A stretch of DNA of 64,000 nucleotides from Paludibacteraceae bacterium (GTDB lineage Bacteria > Bacteroidota > Bacteroidia > Bacteroidales > Paludibacteraceae). The stretch is from positions 62,001 to 126,000 of the forward strand of contig JAFSMP010000040.1 of the NCBI GenBank assembly GCA_017447875.1, given 5' to 3'. A program made the position numbers and the translations under genes. Of this stretch, positions 1 through 8,804 are shown one piece after another; within the stretch, counting starts at the first letter, position 1; each line of letters opens with the position of its first letter. The notes under the pieces were generated by a model. The model was not told where the DNA came from and searched no databases. It saw nothing but the letters and a program-made list of their open reading frames with translations.

Positions 1-654
1 GTTGTGATGGCACGTAACTTGCTGTTCAACGGTGATTACAACACCCTCTGCTTGCCGTTCAGCCTGAGCGCAGAACAGTTGGCTGCAGAAGACTGCCCGC
101 TGAATAACTTCAAACTCAAAGTATTTGACTACTCGACTGTTGTGGGCGACGAGTTGCAAATCGCAATCGCCGGCGCATCGAGCATTGAGGCGGGTCAGCC
201 GTACTTCGCAGCTTACCAAGGTGCAGCTGTTGATAACAAGGCACTCCACCTCTTCAAAGATGTAGTGATCTCTACTAACGAGGCAGGTAAGAAGGAGAAT
301 GGTCAGGTAACCTACCAAGGTGTTCTGAATCATGACGTATTGCCTAACCAATCTGCAAATTCTGCAAATCCGGAGATCCTCTACCTTGGTGCAGGTAATA
401 AGATCTACTGGCCGAGTACAAATGTGCCTATCAAGGGCTTCCGCGCTTACTTCAAGGTAGATTATTCCTCAGCGCCTAACGGTGCACCGGTTCGTCCGCA
501 TATGTCCGCTCGCATCGTCGAGCACGCAGAGATGCCGACCGGTCTGGAGGGTCTGCAAGGCAACGAGCAGGTTGTTAAGATGCTTGAGAACAACCAAGTC
601 ATCATCATCCGTAACGGAGTGAAGTACTCGATCCAAGGACAGAAGATACTATAA
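1..654 (+). CDS. C-terminal part of a secreted surface protein (5' end outside window)
   Basis: The frame is open from the first base, so this is the tail of a longer gene. The segment begins with an all-beta region around 'YNTLCLPFSLSAEQLA', a wording I associate with the last domain of large secreted proteins of Prevotella-like Bacteroidales. The final 26 residues (ending KYSIQGQKIL) form the short C-terminal module shared by six other proteins in this window (a basic/hydrophobic lead, G or N, then VIII-R-x-G-x-x-Y and G-Q-x-I). The stop codon is followed at once by a heptamer repeat array and a 40-residue peptide gene. Role: probably exported and held at the surface; the ligand or substrate is unknown. 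Confidence 0.75.
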   Translation, partial: VVMARNLLFNGDYNTLCLPFSLSAEQLAAEDCPLNNFKLKVFDYSTVVGDELQIAIAGASSIEAGQPYFAAYQGAAVDNKALHLFKDVVISTNEAGKKENGQVTYQGVLNHDVLPNQSANSANPEILYLGAGNKIYWPSTNVPIKGFRAYFKVDYSSAPNGAPVRPHMSARIVEHAEMPTGLEGLQGNEQVVKMLENNQVIIIRNGVKYSIQGQKIL

Positions 655-682
655 TGTTGAATGTTTAATGTTTAACGTTGAA
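655..682. repeat. Heptamer tandem array (4 units, TGTTGAA/TGTTTAA type)
   Basis: Four consecutive 7-base units directly after the stop codon of the upstream secreted protein, ahead of the small peptide gene. One of about 20 such arrays in the window. Confidence 0.8.
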
Positions 683-692
683 AGGAAAAATT

Positions 693-815
693 ATGAAAAC
701 AAACAAGTATATTCAACCTATTGTTGAGGTTTCCTCCGTTCAAGCGATCTATACCGTGCTCAGCGAGTCTAATCCGTTTGACTGGGGAGGATCATCGATT
801 GAGGATCCGGTATAA
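693..815 (+). CDS. Small YIxPxxEV peptide, 40 aa
   Basis: ATG-initiated 40-codon frame starting MKTNKYIQPIVEV and ending in an acidic/Gly tail. It matches the layout of the 55-residue peptide at 44399 (MEKKIYISPLTEV). Both share M-x(4)-Y-I-x-P-[IL]-x-E-V and lie just downstream of a large secreted protein carrying the same C-terminal module. Short peptides with this N-terminus are frequent in Bacteroidales; I know of no established function. No signal peptide or membrane segment is visible. Coding status rests on recurrence of the pattern and of its position. Confidence 0.6.
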   Translation: MKTNKYIQPIVEVSSVQAIYTVLSESNPFDWGGSSIEDPV

Positions 816-846
816 CCTCTCCCCCAACGCGCAAGCGTTCGATCCT

Positions 847-876
847 CAGCGACACGGCCATTTGGTCGTGTCGCTG
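847..876. repeat. REP-like palindrome upstream of RAYT gene
   Basis: 30-base near-perfect palindrome: two 14-base arms beginning CAGCGACACG, one G-T wobble, two-base loop. 26 of 30 positions match the palindrome at 2061-2090 on the other side of the transposase gene. RAYT transposases are known to be flanked by the REP sequences they recognise. Confidence 0.75.
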
Positions 877-909
877 TAGCAAAGAGGGAAAAAATCACTT
901 CGTCGCCTT

Positions 910-929
910 GTCGGAGATTATTCTCCGAC
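910..929. repeat. Small hairpin element in RAYT leader
   Basis: Perfect stem GTCGGAGA/TCTCCGAC with loop TTAT. The surrounding 33 bases (898-930) recur at about 1370-1402 inside the RAYT reading frame with only three differences. Confidence 0.75.
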
Positions 930-948
930 GTAAAAACACAGATCCGCT

Positions 949-2055
949 ATGCCAAATTATCTGCAACGCAAACAAGGACACGACTATTCAGACCGAGGAA
1001 TATACCTGATAACAGCTACGACCACCGATCGACTACCGCTATTGGGTACGCTCGTAGGTGGCATTGAAGACGCTCAGGTTGAACCGACACCTATAGGCAA
1101 AGCGGTCATTGCGGCTTTTCAGGATATCGAGCGGCAGATGCTCGCCCGTACGGGTTGTAAAGTGCAGGTTCTTCAATATCAGCTGATGCCCGATCATTTT
1201 CACGGGATACTCTTCATTCATGATCAACTCCCCCAGAAATGGAATCTCGGGCGGATTATTCGAGGATGGAAAGTGGCGTGTACGCATACGTATTGGCAAG
1301 AACGAGCGGATGATAGCAGCAATGCTGTGGGCGAGAAGAATCTCGCCCAAGACAACGAACCGCAGAACCCTTCGTCGTCTTATCGGAGATTATTCTCCGA
1401 TGTTGACAATACCACCAGTCCATCCCTTTTTACTCCATGCTATAATGATCGGCCGTTGGTGGAGAAAGGACAGTTACAGGTATGGATCAATTATCTGCAT
1501 GATAACCCGCGCCGCTTGGCGCTCAAGCGTGCCAACCCTGATTTATTTCGTATCTATACCTCGCTTCAGCACGGTAATCTCTCATTCCGGGCGCTTGGTA
1601 ACCGATTCTTATTGGAGTATCCCGAACGCAAGGTCGTGCAATGCTCGCGTCGCATGACGCAGGAGGAGATTGACCGCAAACGCGATGAATGCTTGAGAGA
1701 GTCAGCACTTGGCACTGTTTTTGTCAGCGCTGCAATTTCAGAAGGCGAGAGACAAATATGCAGGGCCATACGAGAAACGGGAGGCCGGTTGATTATCCTT
1801 CTGGAAAAAGGATTTCCTCAACCGGATGATCCGCGATATGCGTATTTCAAACCGCAGGGGGTGTACTTTGAAACTTGTGCGGCAGGTAAGATGCTGCTAC
1901 TGGATTTTGATGATGAGCAATTAGACCATTCTTCTATTGAGGCTAAGGTGATAAGCAAAGCCGGGAATATTCCCCATAACTCTTTGCGTTATCGTTTTCT
2001 GGCTCTTAACGGTATCGCTGAAGAGCTCTGCTCAGAGTGTGTCAGAGGGTTCTGA
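949..2055 (+). CDS. REP-associated tyrosine transposase (RAYT, IS200-like Y1) with C-terminal Rossmann-like domain
   Basis: HUH single-strand transposase: residues about 10-125 carry the Y1 fold with the HUH motif in 'MPDHFHGILF' (H-F-H, about residue 84); the probable nucleophile tyrosine is in 'WINYLHDNPRRL' (about residue 182). Between them lies a variable insert (about 127-152) whose DNA is two small perfect hairpins. Residues about 255-335 (FVSAAISEGERQI ... GRLIILLEKGF ... GKMLLLDF) look like a Rossmann/SLOG-type domain, which I recall as usual in Bacteroidales members of this family. The gene is bracketed by matching palindromes (847-876, 2061-2090). RAYTs are normally domesticated single-copy genes that process REP sequences rather than move themselves. 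No promoter of the common type was located upstream. Confidence 0.85.
   Translation: MPNYLQRKQGHDYSDRGIYLITATTTDRLPLLGTLVGGIEDAQVEPTPIGKAVIAAFQDIERQMLARTGCKVQVLQYQLMPDHFHGILFIHDQLPQKWNLGRIIRGWKVACTHTYWQERADDSSNAVGEKNLAQDNEPQNPSSSYRRLFSDVDNTTSPSLFTPCYNDRPLVEKGQLQVWINYLHDNPRRLALKRANPDLFRIYTSLQHGNLSFRALGNRFLLEYPERKVVQCSRRMTQEEIDRKRDECLRESALGTVFVSAAISEGERQICRAIRETGGRLIILLEKGFPQPDDPRYAYFKPQGVYFETCAAGKMLLLDFDDEQLDHSSIEAKVISKAGNIPHNSLRYRFLALNGIAEELCSECVRGF
1329..1348. repeat. Hairpin element inside RAYT reading frame
   Basis: Perfect 8-bp stem GGGCGAGA/TCTCGCCC with loop AGAA, encoding GEKNLA at about residues 128-134. The encoded pattern parallels GDKNIA from the hairpin at 33592-33611 in the DUF3987 gene. 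Confidence 0.75.
1382..1401. repeat. Second hairpin element inside RAYT reading frame
   Basis: Perfect stem ATCGGAGA/TCTCCGAT, loop TTAT; with its left flank it is a near copy of the noncoding hairpin at 910-929. Read in frame it encodes part of the linker at residues about 145-151. Confidence 0.75.
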
Positions 2056-2060
2056 TCCAT

Positions 2061-2090
2061 CAGCGACACGGTCAGATGGCCGTGTCGCTG
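2061..2090. repeat. REP-like palindrome downstream of RAYT gene
   Basis: 30-base palindrome starting five bases after the RAYT stop codon; arms begin CAGCGACACGG, two-base loop, one wobble pair. Partner of 847-876. It may also act as the transcription stop for the gene. Confidence 0.75.
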
Positions 2091-2462
2091 TCGGTTTTTA
2101 GGGAGAATTGGTCAAAAATTAGCCGATATTATCAAAAATTATTAGCTCAATTCGATGAATTCGTGAACAATTATTTGCATATATCATTTTTTTGTCTCCC
2201 CTCTCCCCCATACCCCTACACCCCTCTACGAATACGAATAAGAAAAACCCTGCTCGAAGTGATTTCGGGCATTTTTTATGGACGTGCCTCAGTCGTTCTT
2301 GGGGCGTTCTCGGAAGATGGTCCCGTGATGCTCCTGTTCTTCATAGCACATTCCAAGGCAATTACCAACCACCTCTTCTATGTCTCATATTTCTATAAAT
2401 TGTTTGCTTTTTGTGTCTTTTTAACAAAAACGACACTTTTTCGTTCGAATTATTGACAAAAA
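2091..2462. other. Intergenic stretch with no recognisable gene
   Basis: About 370 bases, AT-rich with a pyrimidine-rich run near 2195-2230. Open frames here lack family features or a start site, and one overlaps the transposase end out of frame. I see no RNA gene. Confidence 0.5.
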
Positions 2463-2494
2463 TTTGCGTATTTCTTTTTTTTTGTGTACCTTTG
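2463..2494 (+). promoter_or_regulatory. Bacteroidetes-type promoter for the 2556 gene
   Basis: TTTG at 2463-2466 and TACCTTTG at 2487-2494, spacer 20, about 60 bases before the start codon. Confidence 0.8.
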
Positions 2495-2555
2495 CACACT
2501 TTTTGTAGTATATAGATTACAAATTAATAATATTAGTTACAAAATGTATTAAGGT

Positions 2556-4997
2556 ATGAAAAAATTCTTTACACTCTTTGTGGCATTTGTTGCTCTGAGC
2601 GTTTATGCCGGCGATCTGAAGATCGGTGTAAACGACGCTAGTCAAAAGAATGCTCCTGTTTATGGCCCTGATGCAGATCGTTATCAGTACCATAATCAAA
2701 CGATTTATTCGGCTTCCGAATTGACGGCTTTAGTTGGACAAAAAATCACAAAAATTACGTTCTATCAGAAAAGTACGTATAATAAGCCGGCTAAGGATTT
2801 TGAGAACGTTCAAATCAGTATTATGGAGGTAAGTGGAACTACTTTCGCTTCAACGGATTTTATGGCTACTTCCGGAGCTACTGTAGTTTACACCGGTTCA
2901 TTGGCGGCTAGTACAACTACCGATCTGGAAGCTGTACTCACCACTGAATACGAATACGGAGGAGGCAACTTGCTGATTGATGTACAGAAGACTCAGCCGA
3001 GCGGTGGCGGATATGCCGGCTCAAGTTGGAAGGGTTTCCAGGCTTCATCTGTTACAGGTGCAACATTGTATGGAAGAGGAAGTGCAAGTGGGCTTCCGAC
3101 AGAAGGAACGATCAGCAATTACCGCTTTGATGTTCTCTTCACCTACGAAGAAGCAGCCGCTCCTGCTTGCGCGAAGATCACATCCCTTACGGCATCGAAC
3201 ATTACCGCCAATAGCGCTACCCTTACTTGGGCATCCGAGGCCGAGAATTACCAGTTCGTATGTGTGCTCAAAGGTCTTGAACCCGCCTGGGACGGAGTAG
3301 CCGCTAAGGCCGTAAAGACCGTCGCCCTTGATACGCTCAAGTCCAATACCGAATACGATTTCTATGTGCGTTCGTTCTGTAGCGAGACCGAGCAGGGTAC
3401 GGCGAAGAAAATATCGTTCAAGACCGAACTCTCTTGCTTCGCTCCGACGATGCCTACTGTTGCTGAAGAGACGATTACCGCTGAGAGTGCTGTCGTTTCG
3501 TGGCATGCTTCGGGCAAAGGCGAGACCCAATATCAAGTTACCTACGGTGCATACGGTAGTGAACCCGATTGGTCCAAAGCTACCCTCACTTCCGAGCTGA
3601 GTGCTACGCTCACAGGCCTCAATGCTGCTTCGGCTTATCAGGTGTGGATCCGTTCCTACTGCTCGGCGGACGACCAGAGTGATGCCGTTACCGAGTATTT
3701 TACTACCAAGTGCGGTACTGTCAAACTGCCTTTCAATGATGACTTCAGTGCCGGTATCGACTGCTGGACAACGAAGGACCTCGCCGGCTACTCCGAAGTA
3801 AGCGCCCTTGGCCAGTTTAAGTTCGCTTGGGCAGCTACGCCTCCCTACCAAACGATCATTACACCGGAATTCATCGCTTCGGCGAAACAGGTTAGTGTGA
3901 CTTTCCAATACAAAGCACACCAATCTACCTATACCGAATCATTCAAAGTCGGTTATTCGACTACTACCAATAGCCTCGAATCCTTCACGTGGAGTGATCT
4001 GGTAGAAACGAATAGTACCTCGTTTGAGACCTATTTCGATGTCCTCCCCGCCGGTGTGAAATATGTGGCTATCCAGTGCTGGTCCAATAACCAATATTAC
4101 CTCTATATCGACGATTTCAGCGTGGCTGAGTACGAGGCACCGAAATGTCCGGCTCCGAAAGACCTCAAAGTAAGCAACATCGCAGCCAAGACTGCAACCC
4201 TCGCATGGACCTCGGAGGCTTCCGCATGGAAATACCAACTCTCTGCAGACGGCGAGAACTGGGGTGAGGCACAAGCGGCTGCAACCAATCCGTTTGAACT
4301 CTCCGGTCTCAAGGCCAACACCCTCTATTATGCCCGCGTACAAGCAGACTGCGGTGAGAATGGCGTGAGCGAATGGACCGATGCTGTCTCCTTCCGTACC
4401 GAGTGCGGTGCATTGTCACTGCCGTACGCAGAAGGCTTCGAGGGCGCTGAGGCAAACGCACTGCCGTCCTGCTGGGCTCGCGTTTCTACGGACGAATTCC
4501 CTGCAGTCTTTGTGGACAATTTCTACTATACCAAGGCTTACGAAGGTTCAAAGAGCCTCAAGTTCTATGGCTATGAGATTAACCAGATCGCTGTCCTGCC
4601 GGAACTCGAAGGCGCACTGAGCAAAGTAACTCTGTCCTTCTATTATACCGCAACGGACGACGCTGAGGCTCCTGTTGCTTATATAGGATATATCACCAAC
4701 CTCGCGGATGCTACGTCCTTCGTATCTGTCAAGACCCTCGCTGCTGCCTCGGAGTATACCCAGGCACAAGTGAACTTCGAATCCGCTCCTGCAGGTGCAC
4801 GAATAGCGATCCGTTACCAAGGCGGAACATACTTTGGCTCGCTTTTTGTGGATAATGTAGAAATCAAGGAGGCTTCGGCTACCGCTATCGAGCGTACTAC
4901 GGTTAATAACAAAGCCGTAAAACGTGTCATCGACGGACAAGTAGTAATCATCAAGAATGGTGTCCTCTACAATATCCTCGGCTCCGAAATAAAATAA
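2556..4997 (+). CDS. Secreted fibronectin type III / jelly-roll surface protein, 813 aa
   Basis: Signal peptide 1-18 (MKKFFTLFVAFVALSVYA). Residues about 20-200 are a beta-rich N-terminal domain also present in the next gene. Fibronectin III-like domains follow at about 205-290, 295-384 and 530-615; each starts with 'xxLxxSNITANSATLTW'-type strands and contains Y-x-F/V-Y-V-R-S-[YF]-C. Jelly-roll-like (MAM/carbohydrate-binding style) segments, with 'LPFNDDFSAG', 'LPYAEGFEGA' and '[LY]IDDFSV/FVDNVEI', lie at about 387-528 and 618-777. The last 26 residues are the window's shared C-terminal module (VIDGQVVIIKNGVLYNILG). Two bases separate it from the next gene's leader codons, so both are probably one transcript ending at 8068-8099. 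Likely a cell-surface binding protein; ligand unknown. Confidence 0.8.
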   Translation: MKKFFTLFVAFVALSVYAGDLKIGVNDASQKNAPVYGPDADRYQYHNQTIYSASELTALVGQKITKITFYQKSTYNKPAKDFENVQISIMEVSGTTFASTDFMATSGATVVYTGSLAASTTTDLEAVLTTEYEYGGGNLLIDVQKTQPSGGGYAGSSWKGFQASSVTGATLYGRGSASGLPTEGTISNYRFDVLFTYEEAAAPACAKITSLTASNITANSATLTWASEAENYQFVCVLKGLEPAWDGVAAKAVKTVALDTLKSNTEYDFYVRSFCSETEQGTAKKISFKTELSCFAPTMPTVAEETITAESAVVSWHASGKGETQYQVTYGAYGSEPDWSKATLTSELSATLTGLNAASAYQVWIRSYCSADDQSDAVTEYFTTKCGTVKLPFNDDFSAGIDCWTTKDLAGYSEVSALGQFKFAWAATPPYQTIITPEFIASAKQVSVTFQYKAHQSTYTESFKVGYSTTTNSLESFTWSDLVETNSTSFETYFDVLPAGVKYVAIQCWSNNQYYLYIDDFSVAEYEAPKCPAPKDLKVSNIAAKTATLAWTSEASAWKYQLSADGENWGEAQAAATNPFELSGLKANTLYYARVQADCGENGVSEWTDAVSFRTECGALSLPYAEGFEGAEANALPSCWARVSTDEFPAVFVDNFYYTKAYEGSKSLKFYGYEINQIAVLPELEGALSKVTLSFYYTATDDAEAPVAYIGYITNLADATSFVSVKTLAAASEYTQAQVNFESAPAGARIAIRYQGGTYFGSLFVDNVEIKEASATAIERTTVNNKAVKRVIDGQVVIIKNGVLYNILGSEIK

Positions 4998-5016
4998 TTT
5001 GATGAAAATATATTGT

Positions 5017-8000
5017 ATGAAAAAGTTCTTTTTATTCCTCGCTGCAGCCTTGTTCTGCACGAGTATCAATGCCGATCAGGCAGTCAACGTCAACTACAGC
5101 GCAAATGCTACACAAGACCGTTTCCCTATTGATGGCGATAACGTCAGCGAGGGAGGGCGCAAGACACAAGCCATCTACCTGGCAGACCAACTCAAAGCCA
5201 TCGCTGTCGGTAGTGAAATCAAGGCGCTGACCTTCTACTCCTCCCAACAAAATCAATCTTGGGGTAAGGCTGAGTTCAAAGTATCTCTCGCTAAGACGGA
5301 TAACTCCTCCTTCCCAAATACATCAGGAGCATGGGCTACCGCTTCGGACGAAAGCACGCTTACCCAAGTGTATGATGGTCCTCTGTCTGTAGCGGATGGA
5401 GAACTGATTATCAATTTCACCACTCCGTACGCCTACGAGGGAGGTAATCTGCTTATTCAGGTGGAAGTGTCGAGAGCAGGCACCAGTTCTATACCTTCTT
5501 TCTATTCCGCAGCGAATACGGCTTACCTGATCAAGTACGCCTATAGCGGCTCTTCCCGCAAGAACATGCAGCCGAAACTCACGCTGGTCATAGCAGATGG
5601 CGGTACGGATCCCGTCAGCCAAGACTGTAAAGCACCTACTGCGCTTACGGTAGAATCTTTTACGGAGTCAACAGCTACTGTTTCCTGGAAAGGCGAAGCT
5701 TCGCAGTATCAGTACTGCCTCGCATTCGAAGGCGACCAGCCCGACTGGAAAGCTGCTAAACTTACGGACCAAAAATCAGTCACGCTGTCCGGTCTCTATG
5801 ACGAGCAGAAATATTATCTCTACGTACGCTCCTATTGCTCCGCAACAGAAGTAAGTGAGGCTGTAAAAGCTACTTTCAAGACGGCTTGTACCCGTCTGAA
5901 CGTGCCTTGGATAGAGACCTTCACGCGCGATGCAGCCGGTAGCGAGACAGCCGGCGATGTGGCTCCGGAATGCTGGATCATCTCCTCCGCGAATCCTGCC
6001 GTATCTATCGTAGCTGTGAAAGAAGATGACGGTAGTGGTGAAATGATACCTACCGGAGAACAATTCCTTCAGGCACGTGGAGGTGGCGCTACTTCCGCTC
6101 AGGTGTTTGCACTTCCTCTCTTCAATGCTAAACTGGACACCTGCGAACTGGCGTTTGACTACTATACCAACGTGGTCAGCGAGGACTATGGTTCGTTGGA
6201 AATCGGTTATATGACCAACCCGGCTGATGCTTCTACGTTCGTCTCCTTACAGAAGTTAGAGCAGGTTACAACCGGCAAACACGTGGTATTCCCCTTGAAT
6301 GTCCTGCCCGCAGGAATGCAGTACATTGCCTTCCGCTATGCCGGAGGTACCAGTAATTTCGGCCGTGCGTCATTGGATAACTTTATCTTGGCCGCTATCG
6401 GTAAGTCCGGTGACGTCGATCCTGCCGATGAAGATATCCCCGATGCCGGTATCTATGCATTGAACTATTGCGAGGCTGCGTTCACATGGTATGCAAACAA
6501 CTCGTCTGCTTTTGCAATCGGTCTGTTCAATGCGACAAGCCAACAGTTGGTAGCAGGTATCACTCCTACGGAGAGCGAGTGTACCCGTTTCGCATACGAA
6601 GATGGTGTATCAGTTTCGTCGGAGAGCATACATTACTGCTCTACCAAATGGATTCTCAATGTAGAGGATGAGGGTATGCAACGTGGCGATGCTTGGGCAA
6701 GCAGCGTTCAGAACATCGGTACTGCTACCTCGCCTATCCTGGGGCTGAATCCCGGTGACTACCAAGTACAGGTATATGATTTGGTACAAGGCGAATCCGG
6801 CTATGCAAAAGGCGATTTGCTGGCAACTATTCCGTTCACATTGGTATCCAAAGAGGTGAAGAATCTGAAGGCTGTTGTAGCCGAAGACAAGGCCACCGCT
6901 ACGCTCACTTGGGAAGCTCCTGAGTTCGGTCAAGGCGAGCGTCTTTACGTACGTGTATGGGCCGGTGAGACGGTAGCTTATGATAATTTCAACACGAGTG
7001 ATCGTCCGGAAAGCCCGCTGGCCGTCAATGTGGTAGACGGCAAGACTTATACCGCTATCGTACAGGTAATTGATAGGAATCAAAACCCGCAGGGACCGGA
7101 GGTCCAGACCGCATTCACCGTAGGTACCAACAACTACGATCCGAAGAACCCGAACGCAGAAGTCTTTGGAGGCGATAACGTCACCTTCTCTTGGACCGCT
7201 ACTGCTGAGGCTGATCGCTATGTCATCACGCTCTACTGGGAAGGCGAGTTCTATACGAACCTCACTGTGTCCGGCACGAGCAAAACGACTACTATGCCGA
7301 AAGACGGTACCTGGTCTTGGACCGTACAGGCCTTCAACCAAGGTTCGAACGGTAATTACTTCGAGGCTTCGAATGTAATCGCCGGTAATGACTTCGTATC
7401 CAAAGCAGCAGACATCCCTGAAGATGCAATCGTACTCGAAGTGGCGGACTTCAATGCCCTCCTGATTGACCAGAATAGCCAGTATTACCAGCCGGGTAAG
7501 AACGGATGGGTTCTCGTCTTCCGCTCTAACGATGAAGGCTACGCAGGCTATCCGATCGTATGGTTCCTCATCTATACCGCTAAGGAACGCGCTATCTCCG
7601 GCGTATATAACGTTGCACGCGCTAACATCGACCTTGAGAGCTGTCTGCTCATTCCGGACGTCAATGCAGAACCGAGTGACTACATCCTTGGTACCGATGC
7701 AGAAGTACGTCTTACATTTGACGGCTACGATGACGAGAAATATGAGAGCGGCTACGTCCTCGCTTACTATACCGGTTCCTTCCGTCTTGTAGGCAACGAC
7801 GGTAAGACCTATGTAGCTAAGTTCATGGAGCAGTTCTGCTACTCCGGTAACTTCGACCAATACAATGCCGGTAATGCTTCGTACGAAGGTATGTATGACG
7901 AGGATCCGGACTATGATCCGTTCCGGGCTATCGAGAATATCGTAGTTCCTGCCGAAGGCGTACAGAAGATCCTCCACAACGGTCAGTTGTACATCCTCCG

Positions 8001-8043
8001 CGACGGCAAGATCTACAATGCCGTAGGTACTCTGGTAAAATAA
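5017..8043 (+). CDS. Secreted fibronectin type III surface protein, 1008 aa
   Basis: I place the start at 5017 (MKKFFLFLAAALFC, a good signal peptide) rather than the in-frame ATG at 5002, by analogy with the 2556 gene. Residues about 20-200 repeat the N-terminal domain of the upstream protein, followed by a fibronectin III-like unit, a jelly-roll segment ending 'ASLDNFILAAI' (about 470), several further beta domains including more fibronectin-like units (about 620-800), and a final domain before the shared C-terminal module (HNGQLYILRDGKIYNAVG). The pair reads as paralogues with reshuffled domains. The stop is followed by a strong bidirectional terminator. Confidence 0.8.
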   Translation: MKKFFLFLAAALFCTSINADQAVNVNYSANATQDRFPIDGDNVSEGGRKTQAIYLADQLKAIAVGSEIKALTFYSSQQNQSWGKAEFKVSLAKTDNSSFPNTSGAWATASDESTLTQVYDGPLSVADGELIINFTTPYAYEGGNLLIQVEVSRAGTSSIPSFYSAANTAYLIKYAYSGSSRKNMQPKLTLVIADGGTDPVSQDCKAPTALTVESFTESTATVSWKGEASQYQYCLAFEGDQPDWKAAKLTDQKSVTLSGLYDEQKYYLYVRSYCSATEVSEAVKATFKTACTRLNVPWIETFTRDAAGSETAGDVAPECWIISSANPAVSIVAVKEDDGSGEMIPTGEQFLQARGGGATSAQVFALPLFNAKLDTCELAFDYYTNVVSEDYGSLEIGYMTNPADASTFVSLQKLEQVTTGKHVVFPLNVLPAGMQYIAFRYAGGTSNFGRASLDNFILAAIGKSGDVDPADEDIPDAGIYALNYCEAAFTWYANNSSAFAIGLFNATSQQLVAGITPTESECTRFAYEDGVSVSSESIHYCSTKWILNVEDEGMQRGDAWASSVQNIGTATSPILGLNPGDYQVQVYDLVQGESGYAKGDLLATIPFTLVSKEVKNLKAVVAEDKATATLTWEAPEFGQGERLYVRVWAGETVAYDNFNTSDRPESPLAVNVVDGKTYTAIVQVIDRNQNPQGPEVQTAFTVGTNNYDPKNPNAEVFGGDNVTFSWTATAEADRYVITLYWEGEFYTNLTVSGTSKTTTMPKDGTWSWTVQAFNQGSNGNYFEASNVIAGNDFVSKAADIPEDAIVLEVADFNALLIDQNSQYYQPGKNGWVLVFRSNDEGYAGYPIVWFLIYTAKERAISGVYNVARANIDLESCLLIPDVNAEPSDYILGTDAEVRLTFDGYDDEKYESGYVLAYYTGSFRLVGNDGKTYVAKFMEQFCYSGNFDQYNAGNASYEGMYDEDPDYDPFRAIENIVVPAEGVQKILHNGQLYILRDGKIYNAVGTLVK

Positions 8044-8067
8044 TCAGCCATGCATGGCTGATAAACT

Positions 8068-8099
8068 AAAAATGGCTCCCGCTGTGGGAGCCATTTTTG
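8068..8099. terminator. Bidirectional rho-independent terminator
   Basis: AAAAATGGCTCCC, loop GCTGT, then GGGAGCCATTTTT: perfect stem with A-run and T-run on the two sides, placed between the convergent genes ending at 8043 (+) and 8101 (-). Confidence 0.9.
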
Positions 8100-8100
8100 T

Positions 8101-8394
8101 TTACCGCAATTCTATTCTGCGGCTTACCGTTTCACCATTGACTTTTGCAAACAAGCGGTACGTACCGCGTTCCAGTTCGAACTCTACAAAGTTACCACGC
8201 TCTTTTTGGAGTAACTTGCCTTGCATCGAGTAAATACGAGCCTCCTCCATATAAGTTGATGTCACTACCAGCGTGTTCTCGCGGAAGCGAACAGTGAAGT
8301 TGTCATTGTTTTTTGCGGCATCCGCGAAACTTACTCCTGCCAACAGGCAGATACTTGTCAATAGAATCAAACTAACATGCTTAATACTTTTCAT
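8101..8394 (-). CDS. Small secreted protein made of a T9SS sorting-domain-like fold, 97 aa
   Basis: Signal peptide about residues 1-26 (MKSIKHVSLILLTSICLLAG...). The remaining ~70 residues read like a type A T9SS C-terminal domain: 'EEARIYSMQGKLLQKE', then 'VEFELERGTYRLFAKVNGE', then a basic final strand. Such domains normally sit at the end of a cargo protein; here the domain is essentially alone. It has its own promoter and shares a terminator with the convergent surface gene. Possible roles are a decoy or regulatory sorting signal, or an unrelated small beta protein; I cannot decide. Confidence 0.65.
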   Translation of the reverse strand: MKSIKHVSLILLTSICLLAGVSFADAAKNNDNFTVRFRENTLVVTSTYMEEARIYSMQGKLLQKERGNFVEFELERGTYRLFAKVNGETVSRRIELR

Positions 8395-8471
8395 AGTTTG
8401 TCCTTTCTTTTAACAGTAAATACTAATACCTTTTAATTACTATAGATCCCGATCACTATCGAAATCCGGTG

Positions 8472-8503
8472 CAAAATTACTGCCTTTTTGCGACACCTGC
8501 AAA
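8472..8503 (-). promoter_or_regulatory. Promoter for the 97-aa secreted protein
   Basis: On the minus strand TTTG (8500-8503), 20 bases, TAATTTTG (8472-8479), about 78 bases before the start codon. Confidence 0.75.
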
Positions 8504-8707
8504 TAAAAATGCATAAAAATGATAAATTTCCACAAAATGACCATTCGACTTGACAAAAAGTGACAACTCCTTCCGACGCACTGACATTTTGCTATTTTCG
8601 TTTGACAAAATCCGGGTCTTTTGTACCCCTCTTTTGCCGGCTTATGTTCTGAAAATCGCTCATTTTGCCTGCAAAATGTAGAAATTTATACTTTTATTGT
8701 GTAAAAA

Positions 8708-8739
8708 TTTGCACAATTCCTTTTTTTGTAGTACCTTTG
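8708..8739 (+). promoter_or_regulatory. Promoter for the BRO-like gene
   Basis: TTTG 8708-8711, 20 bases, TACCTTTG 8732-8739. It overlaps the longest possible frame, which argues for the downstream ATG at 8805. Confidence 0.8.
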
Positions 8740-8804
8740 CACCAACTATGCGTGTATCCCGCCCACCCACTCGCACGTATAGGTACATACAAAAGTTTAA
8801 AACA

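Noticed and set aside
2037-2456. 139-codon frame after the RAYT gene
   Set aside because: Overlaps the transposase end out of frame, runs through the palindrome and a pyrimidine-rich tract, and shows no signal, domain or start site.
3045-3923. Long minus-strand frame opposite the fibronectin-type gene
   Set aside because: Shadow of a strongly coding plus-strand gene; the translated sequence has no recognisable domain. The same holds for long opposite frames at 6610-7977, 30234-31325, 39733-40659, 49816-51282 and 53977-54804.
8697-8804. Longer N-terminus for the BRO-like protein
   Set aside because: The extra codons overlap the promoter elements and show no similarity to the domain; ATG at 8805 fits.
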